A stretch of DNA of 6,241 bases, taken from contig PLKY01000421.1 in the NCBI GenBank assembly GCA_003140785.1, positions 14,278 to 20,518 on the forward strand. The letters are read 5' to 3'. The notes under the pieces were generated by a model. That model saw only the letters and a program-made list of their open reading frames with translations. It did not search any database and was not told the origin of the DNA. Made by a program: the position numbers and the translations under genes. Of this stretch, positions 1 to 6,174 are shown in pieces (positions within the stretch are counted from its first letter, which is position 1; every line of letters starts with the position of its first letter). This DNA comes from Acidobacteriaceae bacterium (GTDB taxonomy: Bacteria > Acidobacteriota > Terriglobia > Terriglobales > Acidobacteriaceae).

Positions 1-943
1 CTTCTGCAGTGGATTGCGTGGGAGCCGCACCATTTTGAGCTGCGAGGCTCGCGGTGTAGGGCGCGTCTGCGATGTCGATGAGTGCTGCCTGCGCGCGTAG
101 TCTTGGCACCGAGCTAACGGAAACGTCTTGCGTGACGCCGAATTGAGGAGTCCAGTTCCATAAGTCTCCCGACCATGCGAGCGGCGGCTCCGCAACCGCA
201 GTTAGCGAATCCGGCACATTCGGGCTGATGATTGGCCGGTCCATCGAAAAGAATGCCTCTGTGTGTTCCCAGTCCAGCACCGCATGGGCGGTCCGCAATC
301 GCACCAAATCGATTCCATACCCATTGGCGTACCCGCCCGTTGCGGCTGTGCTCCCATCAAAATCCACGCGTAGATCGCCATGACTCCGGGCTCCAAAAAG
401 ATGCGGCCCGCGCATATCCAAACCAATGATCGTTTGCCGTACCGAAGCGCCCGTGCTTCCGCCTCCAGGAACAGCAAGCGTAGGCGTCGCGGCCATGTCG
501 ACATTCCGCGTATTGACGAATCCATTCATAAGAACCAGGCCGCTCACCTTCACAGGGAATCTCGACTCGCTCTCGACCTTGGTCTGTTCCTGCACGGCGA
601 TCTGCGCTTCCTGTAGCGACTGCCGTTCTCTCAGGTCTTCAACCTGTGCCGCCAGCTTTGCCGCGTCCGATTCCGCGGTTTGAGATGGCGTGGGATCTTC
701 GGCTTTTGCCGCGGTGCCCTGAAGCGCCGCAAGCTGCTGACGCATTTCTTCAAGCTGGCGCTGCGACTCATTCAGTTGTGCCTGAACGCGACTCATCGCC
801 TCGGTCAACTGGTTCACCTTTTCCGCGACGTCGTCCTGCGCCCGCGCCTCTCTCGAACTGATGCATACGGTCAAAGCGCAATACAACATCAACAATAACG
901 CGCTCTTCCCGCGCATTGCACAGTACGAACGATCAGAGGGCAT
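1..943 (-). CDS. Coiled-coil outer-membrane porin, DcaP/OprP-like (3' end cut by window edge)
   Basis: I translated this frame by hand; it stays open for 314 codons to base 1, so the C-terminus is missing. It is probably an outer-membrane beta-barrel channel for small, perhaps anionic, solutes. A signal peptide is visible: basic MRGK at residues 10-13, a hydrophobic core at about 14-29, and a likely signal peptidase I site after A33-R34-A35. Two Gln/Glu/Leu-rich helices (about 38-77 and 93-127) look like periplasmic coiled coils, separated by a Pro/Thr/Ser linker. From FPVKVSG (129-135) the chain turns into alternating beta-strand sequence, with SPNVPDSL (240-247) and LWNWTPQ (261-267) recalling DcaP-type porins. 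The start is uncertain: ATG at 943, ATG at 916 (which best fits the signal peptide), or GTG at 961, which would overlap the kinase stop as GTGA. None has a good ribosome-binding site. It follows the kinase by 14 bases, so it is co-transcribed. Porin class is confident; subfamily and substrate are inference. Confidence 0.82.
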   Translation of the reverse strand, partial: MPSDRSYCAMRGKSALLLMLYCALTVCISSREARAQDDVAEKVNQLTEAMSRVQAQLNESQRQLEEMRQQLAALQGTAAKAEDPTPSQTAESDAAKLAAQVEDLRERQSLQEAQIAVQEQTKVESESRFPVKVSGLVLMNGFVNTRNVDMAATPTLAVPGGGSTGASVRQTIIGLDMRGPHLFGARSHGDLRVDFDGSTAATGGYANGYGIDLVRLRTAHAVLDWEHTEAFFSMDRPIISPNVPDSLTAVAEPPLAWSGDLWNWTPQFGVTQDVSVSSVPRLRAQAALIDIADAPYTASLAAQNGAAPTQSTAE

Positions 944-957
944 AGAGGTACCGCGAC

Positions 958-2829
958 TCACGCAGTCTTCACTCGTGTTCGTTCCTCCGCTGCCTGGGCT
1001 GCCTGCTCCGCGAGGCCGCGCGCAATCGACATTCGAAAGATGGTTTCTCCTGGACGGCTGCTTACCAGGATCACGTTGCCGCCATGTTCCGCAGCAATGC
1101 ACTGTGCGAGCGTCAATCCGAGACCCGATCCCTTTTGTTTCCCTTCGCTCACAAACGGCTCGAAAAGAGTAGAGCGGATGCTCTCTGGAACACCGTCGCC
1201 ATTATCCAGCACGCCCAGGATGATCTCCGCAGGTCGCAGGTCGAGACTCACCGCAACGCGGGCAGGCTCGCCGTTACTGTGGATTGTCTGGCACGCATTC
1301 AGAACGAGGTTGTAAATGGCTCGCTCGATCTGCTTCCCGTCCACAACCGCCGATGTCTCCGCAGGATTCTGATTGCGGACCGAAAACTCGATGTTGGCGG
1401 CATCCGGATGCGCTCGCACCATGCCCACGGCGCGATCCACCAATGTTGCCACAAGCTGATGCGAGCGTCGAATCCCAGGTCCGCTTCTGCTGAAAATGAG
1501 CAAGGACTCGAGCAACTCGGTTGTGCCATCGACGGCAGTACGGATTTCCGTCAGAATCTCCGTGCGTTCTTCGTCTGTGAGATGACCTGACGCGAGAAAC
1601 TCCGAGTTCGCGTAAACCGCGGCGAGGTAGTGGCGCAGGTCGTGGGAAACCGAACTCGCCATCCTGCCGATCGTTGCCAGGCGTTCCGATTCCAGAAGCG
1701 CCTGTTGCGTGGTCAGAATCTCCTGACGCATGCCGGCAAAAGCCGTGCTCAACTCACGCACTTCCATTGTGCCGCGGTAAGGCAGGATGTGCGCGCTATC
1801 CCCCGCCGCAAACGCACGTACGCCGGTGGCTAGCTGCTCCAGTGGATGGGTGACAGCGCTGGATAGAACCGCCATTAATCCAGCTCCAATCACCAAGGCG
1901 AGCAGTCCCGCGATCAAAACCAGGCGGTCGATTTCACGGATGGACTGTTCTTCTGCATCCAGCGATTTGAGTTCAATCAGCTCGAGCGGTCCCGAGGCTC
2001 GCGCAGACAAGTCTCGGCCAACCGCCAAAAACCGTTCGTTCCCAAGCTTCACTGTTACTGCATCCGGACGTTCATTCGATGCGGGAATCGGATGCGCCGC
2101 GAGGCTGGATTCCAATGATGGCGCCAATGAACCGGCAAGCGTGCGATTCCGGGTCACAAACGTTGCGTCGACGCTGGTCGCATTGCTCAGTTGACCGATT
2201 GCCATCCGATCGATCGCGAAGCCGCTGATGACATAACCAAGAATCGTTCCATTCGTTTCGCTGCCAAAAAAGAGTGGCCGCACCGATGTGGCGAAAAGAT
2301 TATCTCCGCTGATGACATACGTGCGCGGCGACGGGCCCAATGCCGAACTCAGATCGGCACGCAGAGTCGAACCGGCCGACGAGTTTCCCGCGTACGCCGC
2401 AACGATCCGCCCATCCCGGTTCGCCAATGCGAACAGGTCATTGCCGCCGACCTTCCAGAATTCGACGGCGCCATCTTCAATGGTGCGATCGTCACTGGTT
2501 GTCATCAAAGCTTTCAAGCTGGGCAAATCGGCGAGCAGCGCGTTCTCTCGATCCAGAGCGGTCATGCGCTGCGCCTGCATACTCTCAAAAGTGGCGATCG
2601 AACGCATCAGGTCCGAAGACACATTCGCTGTCAAGACACTCTCGAGCCGATGGCGAATGGTGAGCAGGCTTGCGAAGGTCGTTATCGCGATAATGGCTGC
2701 CATCGCGGCGATCAGCAGAACACGCGTGCGGATACCACGATTCTCGCGTCTTTGGAACGTCATGGAACCGGAGTGCGCAGACTTGTTCTCCGCGGCTTTC
2801 GCATCATGGGACAAATTTGTATCCTGCAC
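958..2829 (-). CDS. Membrane sensor histidine kinase (periplasmic sensor, HAMP, HisKA, HATPase_c)
   Basis: This 623-residue protein is an inner-membrane sensor kinase that should phosphorylate the response regulator encoded just upstream. Domains in order: a cytoplasmic tail; TM1 at about 37-58; a periplasmic domain of about 240 residues with a Cache/CHASE4-like feel (FALANRDGRIV at 133-143, GTILGYVISGFAID at 194-207); TM2 at about 303-325; HAMP at about 326-378; a dimerisation helix with phospho-acceptor His396 in SHDLRHYL; and the ATPase domain. The ATPase shows N box ERAIYNLVLNACQ (502-514), G1 DNGDGVPE (542-549), F box FEPFV (556-560) and G2 KGSGLGL (566-572), so it looks catalytically intact. 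His400 sits where HisKA kinases usually carry Asn or Thr. The listed start is GTG at 2829, overlapping the regulator by 26 bases. TTG at 2814 has AGGA seven bases upstream and is a real alternative; ATG at 2763 would also keep TM1. There is no PAS domain. Kinase identity is certain; the ligand is unknown. Confidence 0.95.
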   Translation of the reverse strand: MQDTNLSHDAKAAENKSAHSGSMTFQRRENRGIRTRVLLIAAMAAIIAITTFASLLTIRHRLESVLTANVSSDLMRSIATFESMQAQRMTALDRENALLADLPSLKALMTTSDDRTIEDGAVEFWKVGGNDLFALANRDGRIVAAYAGNSSAGSTLRADLSSALGPSPRTYVISGDNLFATSVRPLFFGSETNGTILGYVISGFAIDRMAIGQLSNATSVDATFVTRNRTLAGSLAPSLESSLAAHPIPASNERPDAVTVKLGNERFLAVGRDLSARASGPLELIELKSLDAEEQSIREIDRLVLIAGLLALVIGAGLMAVLSSAVTHPLEQLATGVRAFAAGDSAHILPYRGTMEVRELSTAFAGMRQEILTTQQALLESERLATIGRMASSVSHDLRHYLAAVYANSEFLASGHLTDEERTEILTEIRTAVDGTTELLESLLIFSRSGPGIRRSHQLVATLVDRAVGMVRAHPDAANIEFSVRNQNPAETSAVVDGKQIERAIYNLVLNACQTIHSNGEPARVAVSLDLRPAEIILGVLDNGDGVPESIRSTLFEPFVSEGKQKGSGLGLTLAQCIAAEHGGNVILVSSRPGETIFRMSIARGLAEQAAQAAEERTRVKTA

Positions 2830-3541
2830 CGTAAATCGTCAAGAGATGACGCGGGTTTGACGGGTCAGGTTCCAGCTTCTGCCGCAGTTTCAGAATCTGG
2901 TTGTCGACAGTGCGTGTCGTCGGATAGCAGTTATAGCCCCAGACTTCATTCAGCAATTCTTCCCGGCTCAGCACTCGCTCTGCATGTTCGGTAAAGAATT
3001 TGAGCAGCCGAAATTCATGCGATGTGAGTGGAATGGGGACCTCACCACGGCGAGCCGTCATCTTTTGAAAATCAAGTTCGCAGCCCGCGAATCGATAAGT
3101 CATCGCCGCGGCAGGGCGGCGCCTCCGCCGGATGGCTGCCTGCACGCGCGCCATCAGTTCCCGCGGGCTGAATGGCTTGGTCACGTAGTCGTCGGCGCCA
3201 AGCTCCAGGAGTAATACCTTGTCTACAACCTCTGCGACGGCACTTAGAACGATCACCGGTGTATCGTTCGATATCGCCTTCATGGTTTGGCAAAGTTCGC
3301 GGCCCGATATCTCCGGCAGAATCAGGTCAAGGATGACGGCAGCTGGCCGATGCGTTCGAAATAAGTCCAGGCCGGTTTGCCCATCGCCCGCAGTAACTAC
3401 CGTGTAGTGCTCAACGGAGAACACTCGCTGCAGCACTTTCTGCATGCGCGGGTCATCTTCCACGATCAGGATCGTGCCCAGCCGCGGCGCAGATGCGCTC
3501 TCCTCCTGTTCGCCCACGGAAAGCTCCAATTCCTTTACCAT
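2804..3541 (-). CDS. OmpR/PhoB-family DNA-binding response regulator
   Basis: This 245-residue two-domain transcription factor is the probable partner of the downstream kinase. The receiver domain (about 22-140) has the acidic pocket E28-D29-D30, phospho-acceptor D72 in VILDLILPE, S100 at the Thr/Ser switch position and K122 in TKPFSPREL. A short Arg-rich linker (RRRRRP, 138-143) leads into a winged-helix domain (about 147-245) with LTSHEFRLLKFF, LSREELLNEVWG and the recognition-helix region RTVDNQILKLRQKLE (210-224), ending GAGYKFVP. About 20 extra residues precede the receiver. ATG at 3541 is preceded by GGTGGAG (3557-3551) at nine-base spacing, which supports this start. It is the first gene of a regulator-kinase-porin operon, and the stop codon lies inside the kinase gene. 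A PHO-box-like repeat 50-70 bases upstream of the start suggests autoregulation. PhoB-like recognition is inferred; it could equally be a CopR- or KdpE-type paralogue. Confidence 0.97.
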   Translation of the reverse strand: MVKELELSVGEQEESASAPRLGTILIVEDDPRMQKVLQRVFSVEHYTVVTAGDGQTGLDLFRTHRPAAVILDLILPEISGRELCQTMKAISNDTPVIVLSAVAEVVDKVLLLELGADDYVTKPFSPRELMARVQAAIRRRRRPAAAMTYRFAGCELDFQKMTARRGEVPIPLTSHEFRLLKFFTEHAERVLSREELLNEVWGYNCYPTTRTVDNQILKLRQKLEPDPSNPRHLLTIYGAGYKFVP

Positions 3542-3550
3542 CTATCTATT

Positions 3551-3557
3551 CTCCACC
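3551..3557 (-). promoter_or_regulatory. Ribosome-binding site of the response regulator
   Basis: The minus strand reads GGTGGAG, nine bases before the ATG at 3541. It is the clearest Shine-Dalgarno sequence in the left half of the window and fixes the start of the first gene of the operon. Confidence 0.7.
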
Positions 3558-3565
3558 GAATCGGA

Positions 3566-3590
3566 ATAGGCTTCTGAAAGGCAGGCCTAT
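3566..3590. repeat. Inverted repeat ATAGGC-N13-GCCTAT in the regulator leader
   Basis: Perfect six-base arms are separated by 13 bases, 25-49 bases upstream of the response-regulator start. If the transcription start lies upstream, the arms could form a leader hairpin ending just before the CCGAATCGG element and the ribosome-binding site. It could instead be a protein operator or chance; there is no U-tract after it. Confidence 0.3.
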
Positions 3591-3592
3591 AA

Positions 3593-3610
3593 ATGACAAA
3601 GAGGTGACAT
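3593..3610 (-). promoter_or_regulatory. PHO-box-like direct repeat, candidate response-regulator binding site
   Basis: On the minus strand the site reads ATGTCAC-CTCT-TTGTCAT: two 7-base half-sites, each with TGTCA, repeated at an 11-base period. PhoB binds direct repeats of CTGTCAT-type half-sites separated by four bases, so both the core and the spacing match that known architecture. It lies 52-69 bases upstream of the start codon of an OmpR/PhoB-type regulator, where an autoregulatory operator would be expected. No third half-site is seen at the next 11-base step on either side. The role is inferred: the match is to a known consensus, not to measured binding, and no clear -10 element sits at the distance typical of PhoB-activated promoters. 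Confidence 0.45.
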
Positions 3611-3617
3611 TTCACCT
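3602..3617. repeat. Perfect inverted repeat AGGTGA-N4-TCACCT; operator half or weak terminator
   Basis: Six-base perfect arms surround a four-base centre. As minus-strand RNA it would fold into a short stem with an AAUG loop about 42 bases after the glycosyltransferase stop, followed by CUCUUUGUCAUUU, which is only a poor U-tract. It could be a weak terminator for the polysaccharide operon or a dyad operator. It overlaps the upstream half of the PHO-box-like repeat, so binding and folding signals would share bases. Confidence 0.4.
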
Positions 3618-3658
3618 TATAAGTCTTCAAAGAATAAGATGAAAGCATGACGCTCAGG

Positions 3659-4837
3659 TTACAAGCCATCCCGGCTTCCAATATGTGAAATCCTAATCGC
3701 ACCATAATCCTGGTTAGCAAGGCGCGTCTGCAGGTACCGGTACAAAATTATATACTTCTCCGCAATTGCCGAGGCAGATAGCCACGGCATCGACATCGGC
3801 AAAATGCGCGGTGTGCCGCGTGCCACGCGGATTGCAGTTGTAAATGCGTCGAGTTCTCCCGGCCCAAGCGGAACAAAATGGCAGGCTTCCACGCCAACCT
3901 CGCGAAACGCGGCGATGTCGGAACACACTACACGGCATCCAGCCAACAGCGCTTCCACCACAGGTAGGCCAAAACCTTCCACGATCGAGGGCGCAAGAAG
4001 CAACTCACAGTTGCGATAGCACCATTGAAGCCCCGCATCGCTGATTCCGCAAAGAATGACAACCCTGCGTTCGAGACGTGCGGCCCGGATCTGCCTTCGT
4101 ATCCGACGCGTCTCCGGCCCCGGAACTCCGACGATCACGAGCTGGGTCTCCGACGGAATCGCTCCTGTGTGCAGAGATTGCTCGAAGATCCGCACCGCGA
4201 GCGGAATGTTCTTGTTGCGCCGGTGCTGTGCGACGCACAACAGAAAGGGCTGACCTTTGTGAAGCGGTTGCGGTCCGCGTGCGCAATTTGATACGGGGGG
4301 ATCCACTGAATTCAGAATTGTGATCGCTTTGTCGTCAAAACTGTTGCCAAGCCAATGACTAAGTTGGTGACGCGTACTCTCTGAAACGCAAGCGATCGCA
4401 TCCACCGATTTCAGGCACTGGCGCACCGCCTGGCAATTCAGAATGCTTTTCAGGAATCCGAAGTTTTCGGGAATGTCGAAAGGGTAAAGATCGTGCAGAC
4501 TCACCACGGTCGCGCAAGGGAAATCTCTCGCGAGTGGCATTGGATAGGCAAGATGGACCACGTCCGCACCTAGCTGCGCGGCCACTTTGGGAAGCTCCGA
4601 GTAGTACCAGAAATTGCGGCAAATGGTTGCCCGGCGAATCGCCACAGGATGAATATGAAGCCGGGCATCGTGCCGCACGACCGCCTCGGCATAGGTGTTC
4701 TGCTGCCATGCACCGGCCAGCAGATGGACCTCCGAGACTTCGGCGCGCGTCAGCAGCCCCCGCACGACGTTGGCCGCATGGCGCGAAACGCCGTTTAGAT
4801 GTTCGGGTGCTGAAACCGCGGCAACGACGACTTTCAT
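3659..4837 (-). CDS. GT4-family (GT-B fold) glycosyltransferase, polysaccharide biosynthesis
   Basis: This 392-residue cytosolic or membrane-associated enzyme should transfer a sugar from a nucleotide donor to a growing surface glycan. The N-terminal Rossmann half starts MKVVVAAVSAPEHLNGVSRH and carries VVSLHDLYPFD (111-121) and VDAIACVSESTR (145-156). The C-terminal donor-binding half has FLLCVAQHRRNKN (198-210), a QLVIVGVPG strand (232-240) and the retaining-GT4 signature EGFGLPVVE (287-295), giving the E-x7-E pair Glu287/Glu295. The pattern recalls MtfB-like mannosyltransferases, but the sugar cannot be read from sequence. I chose ATG at 4837, not the longer open frame up to 4969, because GAGGAG lies nine bases upstream, homology-like sequence begins here, and the ATG overlaps the preceding stop as ATGA; the extra 44 codons would lie wholly inside the upstream gene. 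No transmembrane segment is seen. Length is normal for the family. Confidence 0.93.
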   Translation of the reverse strand: MKVVVAAVSAPEHLNGVSRHAANVVRGLLTRAEVSEVHLLAGAWQQNTYAEAVVRHDARLHIHPVAIRRATICRNFWYYSELPKVAAQLGADVVHLAYPMPLARDFPCATVVSLHDLYPFDIPENFGFLKSILNCQAVRQCLKSVDAIACVSESTRHQLSHWLGNSFDDKAITILNSVDPPVSNCARGPQPLHKGQPFLLCVAQHRRNKNIPLAVRIFEQSLHTGAIPSETQLVIVGVPGPETRRIRRQIRAARLERRVVILCGISDAGLQWCYRNCELLLAPSIVEGFGLPVVEALLAGCRVVCSDIAAFREVGVEACHFVPLGPGELDAFTTAIRVARGTPRILPMSMPWLSASAIAEKYIILYRYLQTRLANQDYGAIRISHIGSRDGL

Positions 4838-6174
4838 AGAGCGGCTCTCCTCGCTGGCCGTGAGGCTAACTTCGTGACGCCGGGATCTTGGACTGTGGCG
4901 ACCGCCGTGCCCTCGCGGTTCGCTCCGAGCTGAGTCGCGACGATCGAGCTGAGCAGCGTGATTGCCCAAAGGGGCAATAGCAGGTCAAATGGTTCGGCTT
5001 CGGCCATTCCGCGGACGATGACGAAGAGCAGTATTGTAAGGAAGATGATTTTTGTCGGCCTATGCGGAAGTCTGCGAATCCTCCAATAGAGGCTGCCGTA
5101 GATTCCGCAGAGCATCACCACGCCCGCCACGCCGTATGCGAAGAACTGCTGCAAAAGTTCGTTCTCCGCATGTCGTGCCTCAAATTGGTCGGCCCCGAAC
5201 GGAGGCATAACCTTCCATAGAGCATCGAACCCATTCCCTAGCCAGGGCTTTAAAATCGCTGCATTCAGCGTGTAGGCCCAGATCGCGGTGCGGCCCGTCA
5301 GCGTTTCCGCTTGGTTGCCCGCTGTGGTGTATACGTCGTAGTAACTTTCGTAGAGTCCCCAAAACGAAAGGGCAATCAGCGCCGCTGCCGCGACAATCGG
5401 CAATTTGCTCCTTCGGCTCATCAACCTGTCTCGGACAAGCAGAAAGCCTTCGCTCAAGACGAAAGCGACCAGCGTCGTCTTGCTGAGGCTGCGAATAAGG
5501 GTGACGGTGAGGAACAATATTGGGATGCCCCACTTCCCATCTTTGCGGTACATCAGATACTGAGCCAGCAAAACGGCGAATGCGCAGAGATTGCCAATCT
5601 GATTTGTGTTGAAGAATTCGAGATCGCCGAGCCGAAGATCCGGCTGCGTCGGCATGATCCAGGCGATCAGCGCGAGAAGACACGTGCTCCAGATGAATCC
5701 CCGCATGAGGGAATGCGCGACTCCTTCAACCGGGCCAGTGCGCACCATCAAAACAACAATTCCGACATCGGCAACAATCCCACACCAGTAGAGGAACGAC
5801 GCCGACTTCGAAACCGTCGCACTCCATCCGAGGCTGCATCCGGCGAAGATTAGATACGCGATGACCCATCGAAAACTCGGCTGCCGCAACATCCAACGCA
5901 GCGAACGCGCGGCGGGTCCCATTGCCTGAAAAGCAACAAACAACAATAGAGCGAAATCAGCAGCCAAGACAGCAGCCGCGCCTGTCTGCGGTTCAAGCAA
6001 AAACACGCGCACCGCGATCAACACGATGGCTGCGCGAAAAGAAAAGTAAAAGCCCACAACAGCAGGAGTGAATAGCCAAGGCTCCGCCTCGTCGGCGTGC
6101 GTGTGCTCGACGAATCCCGATCGAGGCATCGCCGCGCGCGAGGTCGCCATCGATGGGAAGCGATCGGCAATCAT
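4834..6174 (-). CDS. O-antigen ligase/polymerase-like (Wzy/WaaL superfamily) membrane protein
   Basis: This 446-residue polytopic inner-membrane protein probably polymerises or ligates lipid-linked glycan units on the periplasmic side. About 11-13 hydrophobic segments are visible (for example near 37-59, 64-83, 101-117, 127-145, 156-174, 190-208, 214-248, 258-273, 343-363, 373-389 and 396-413). Between about 274 and 342 lies the large hydrophilic loop typical of the Wzy_C superfamily: LTGRTAIW (292-299), KPWLGNGFDALW (309-320) and ARHAENELLQQFFAYGVAG (333-351). His335 and Asn338 match the conserved H-x-x-N style of these enzymes. A short polar N-terminus precedes TM1. ATG at 6174 is the first in-frame start after a TAG at 6189-6187; its ribosome-binding site (GGTGG, four bases away) is poor, which fits translational coupling to the upstream gene. 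The stop overlaps the glycosyltransferase ATG as ATGA. Sequence alone does not separate polymerase from ligase. Confidence 0.87.
   Translation of the reverse strand: MIADRFPSMATSRAAMPRSGFVEHTHADEAEPWLFTPAVVGFYFSFRAAIVLIAVRVFLLEPQTGAAAVLAADFALLLFVAFQAMGPAARSLRWMLRQPSFRWVIAYLIFAGCSLGWSATVSKSASFLYWCGIVADVGIVVLMVRTGPVEGVAHSLMRGFIWSTCLLALIAWIMPTQPDLRLGDLEFFNTNQIGNLCAFAVLLAQYLMYRKDGKWGIPILFLTVTLIRSLSKTTLVAFVLSEGFLLVRDRLMSRRSKLPIVAAAALIALSFWGLYESYYDVYTTAGNQAETLTGRTAIWAYTLNAAILKPWLGNGFDALWKVMPPFGADQFEARHAENELLQQFFAYGVAGVVMLCGIYGSLYWRIRRLPHRPTKIIFLTILLFVIVRGMAEAEPFDLLLPLWAITLLSSIVATQLGANREGTAVATVQDPGVTKLASRPARRAAL
4847..4852 (-). promoter_or_regulatory. Ribosome-binding site that fixes the glycosyltransferase start
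   Basis: GAGGAG on the minus strand lies inside the end of the upstream membrane-protein gene, nine bases before the ATG at 4837. It supports the 392-residue form over the N-terminally extended frame. Confidence 0.75.

Larger units (their letters stand above)
3542..3658. promoter_or_regulatory. Intergenic regulatory region upstream of the response-regulator operon
   Basis: This is the only non-coding gap between complete genes in the window. It lies between the glycosyltransferase stop and the response-regulator start, both on the minus strand, so it should hold the operon promoter and any terminator of the polysaccharide genes. It is clearly richer in A+T than the flanking genes. Minus-strand -10-like hexamers are TATAAG (3621-3616) and TATAGG (3592-3587), but neither has a convincing TTGACA-like partner at 16-18 bases, so I do not assign a transcription start. 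Four symmetric elements are packed in: CTTATAAG (3616-3623), AGGTGA/TCACCT (3602-3617), ATAGGC/GCCTAT (3566-3590) and CCGAATCGG (3556-3564, next to the ribosome-binding site). Confidence 0.6.

Noticed and set aside
202..525. Minus-strand open frame of 107 codons inside the porin
   Set aside because: It is a frame shift of the porin coding sequence, which itself has a signal peptide, coiled coil and beta-strand pattern in the chosen frame.
855..875. Possible lipoprotein signal (LTVC) in the porin leader
   Set aside because: Val before the Cys does not fit a lipobox, which needs a small residue there, while A-R-A a few residues later is a normal signal peptidase I site.
2191..2994. Long plus-strand open frame (267 codons) opposite the kinase and regulator
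   Set aside because: It lies wholly antisense to two genes with full domain motifs, is rich in Arg, Cys and His as expected for a reverse-strand shadow, and shows no recognisable domain.
3596..3658. Strong intrinsic terminator after the glycosyltransferase
   Set aside because: The only stem is six base pairs with a broken U-tract; I list it as an inverted repeat and not as a confident terminator.
4295..4300. Run of six G (six C in the glycosyltransferase coding strand) as a phase-variation tract
   Set aside because: Six bases is short for slipped-strand switching and the frame is intact across it; it encodes Pro-Pro within SVDPPVS.
4838..4969. N-terminal 44-codon extension of the glycosyltransferase
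   Set aside because: It lies wholly inside the upstream gene, reads as low-quality Arg/His/Ser sequence, and a good ribosome-binding site with ATGA overlap supports the start at 4837.
5311..5853. Plus-strand open frame of 180 codons opposite the Wzy-like gene
   Set aside because: It is antisense to a membrane protein with convincing helices and motifs; its polar, Arg/Asn/Gln-rich composition is what the complement of hydrophobic codons gives.
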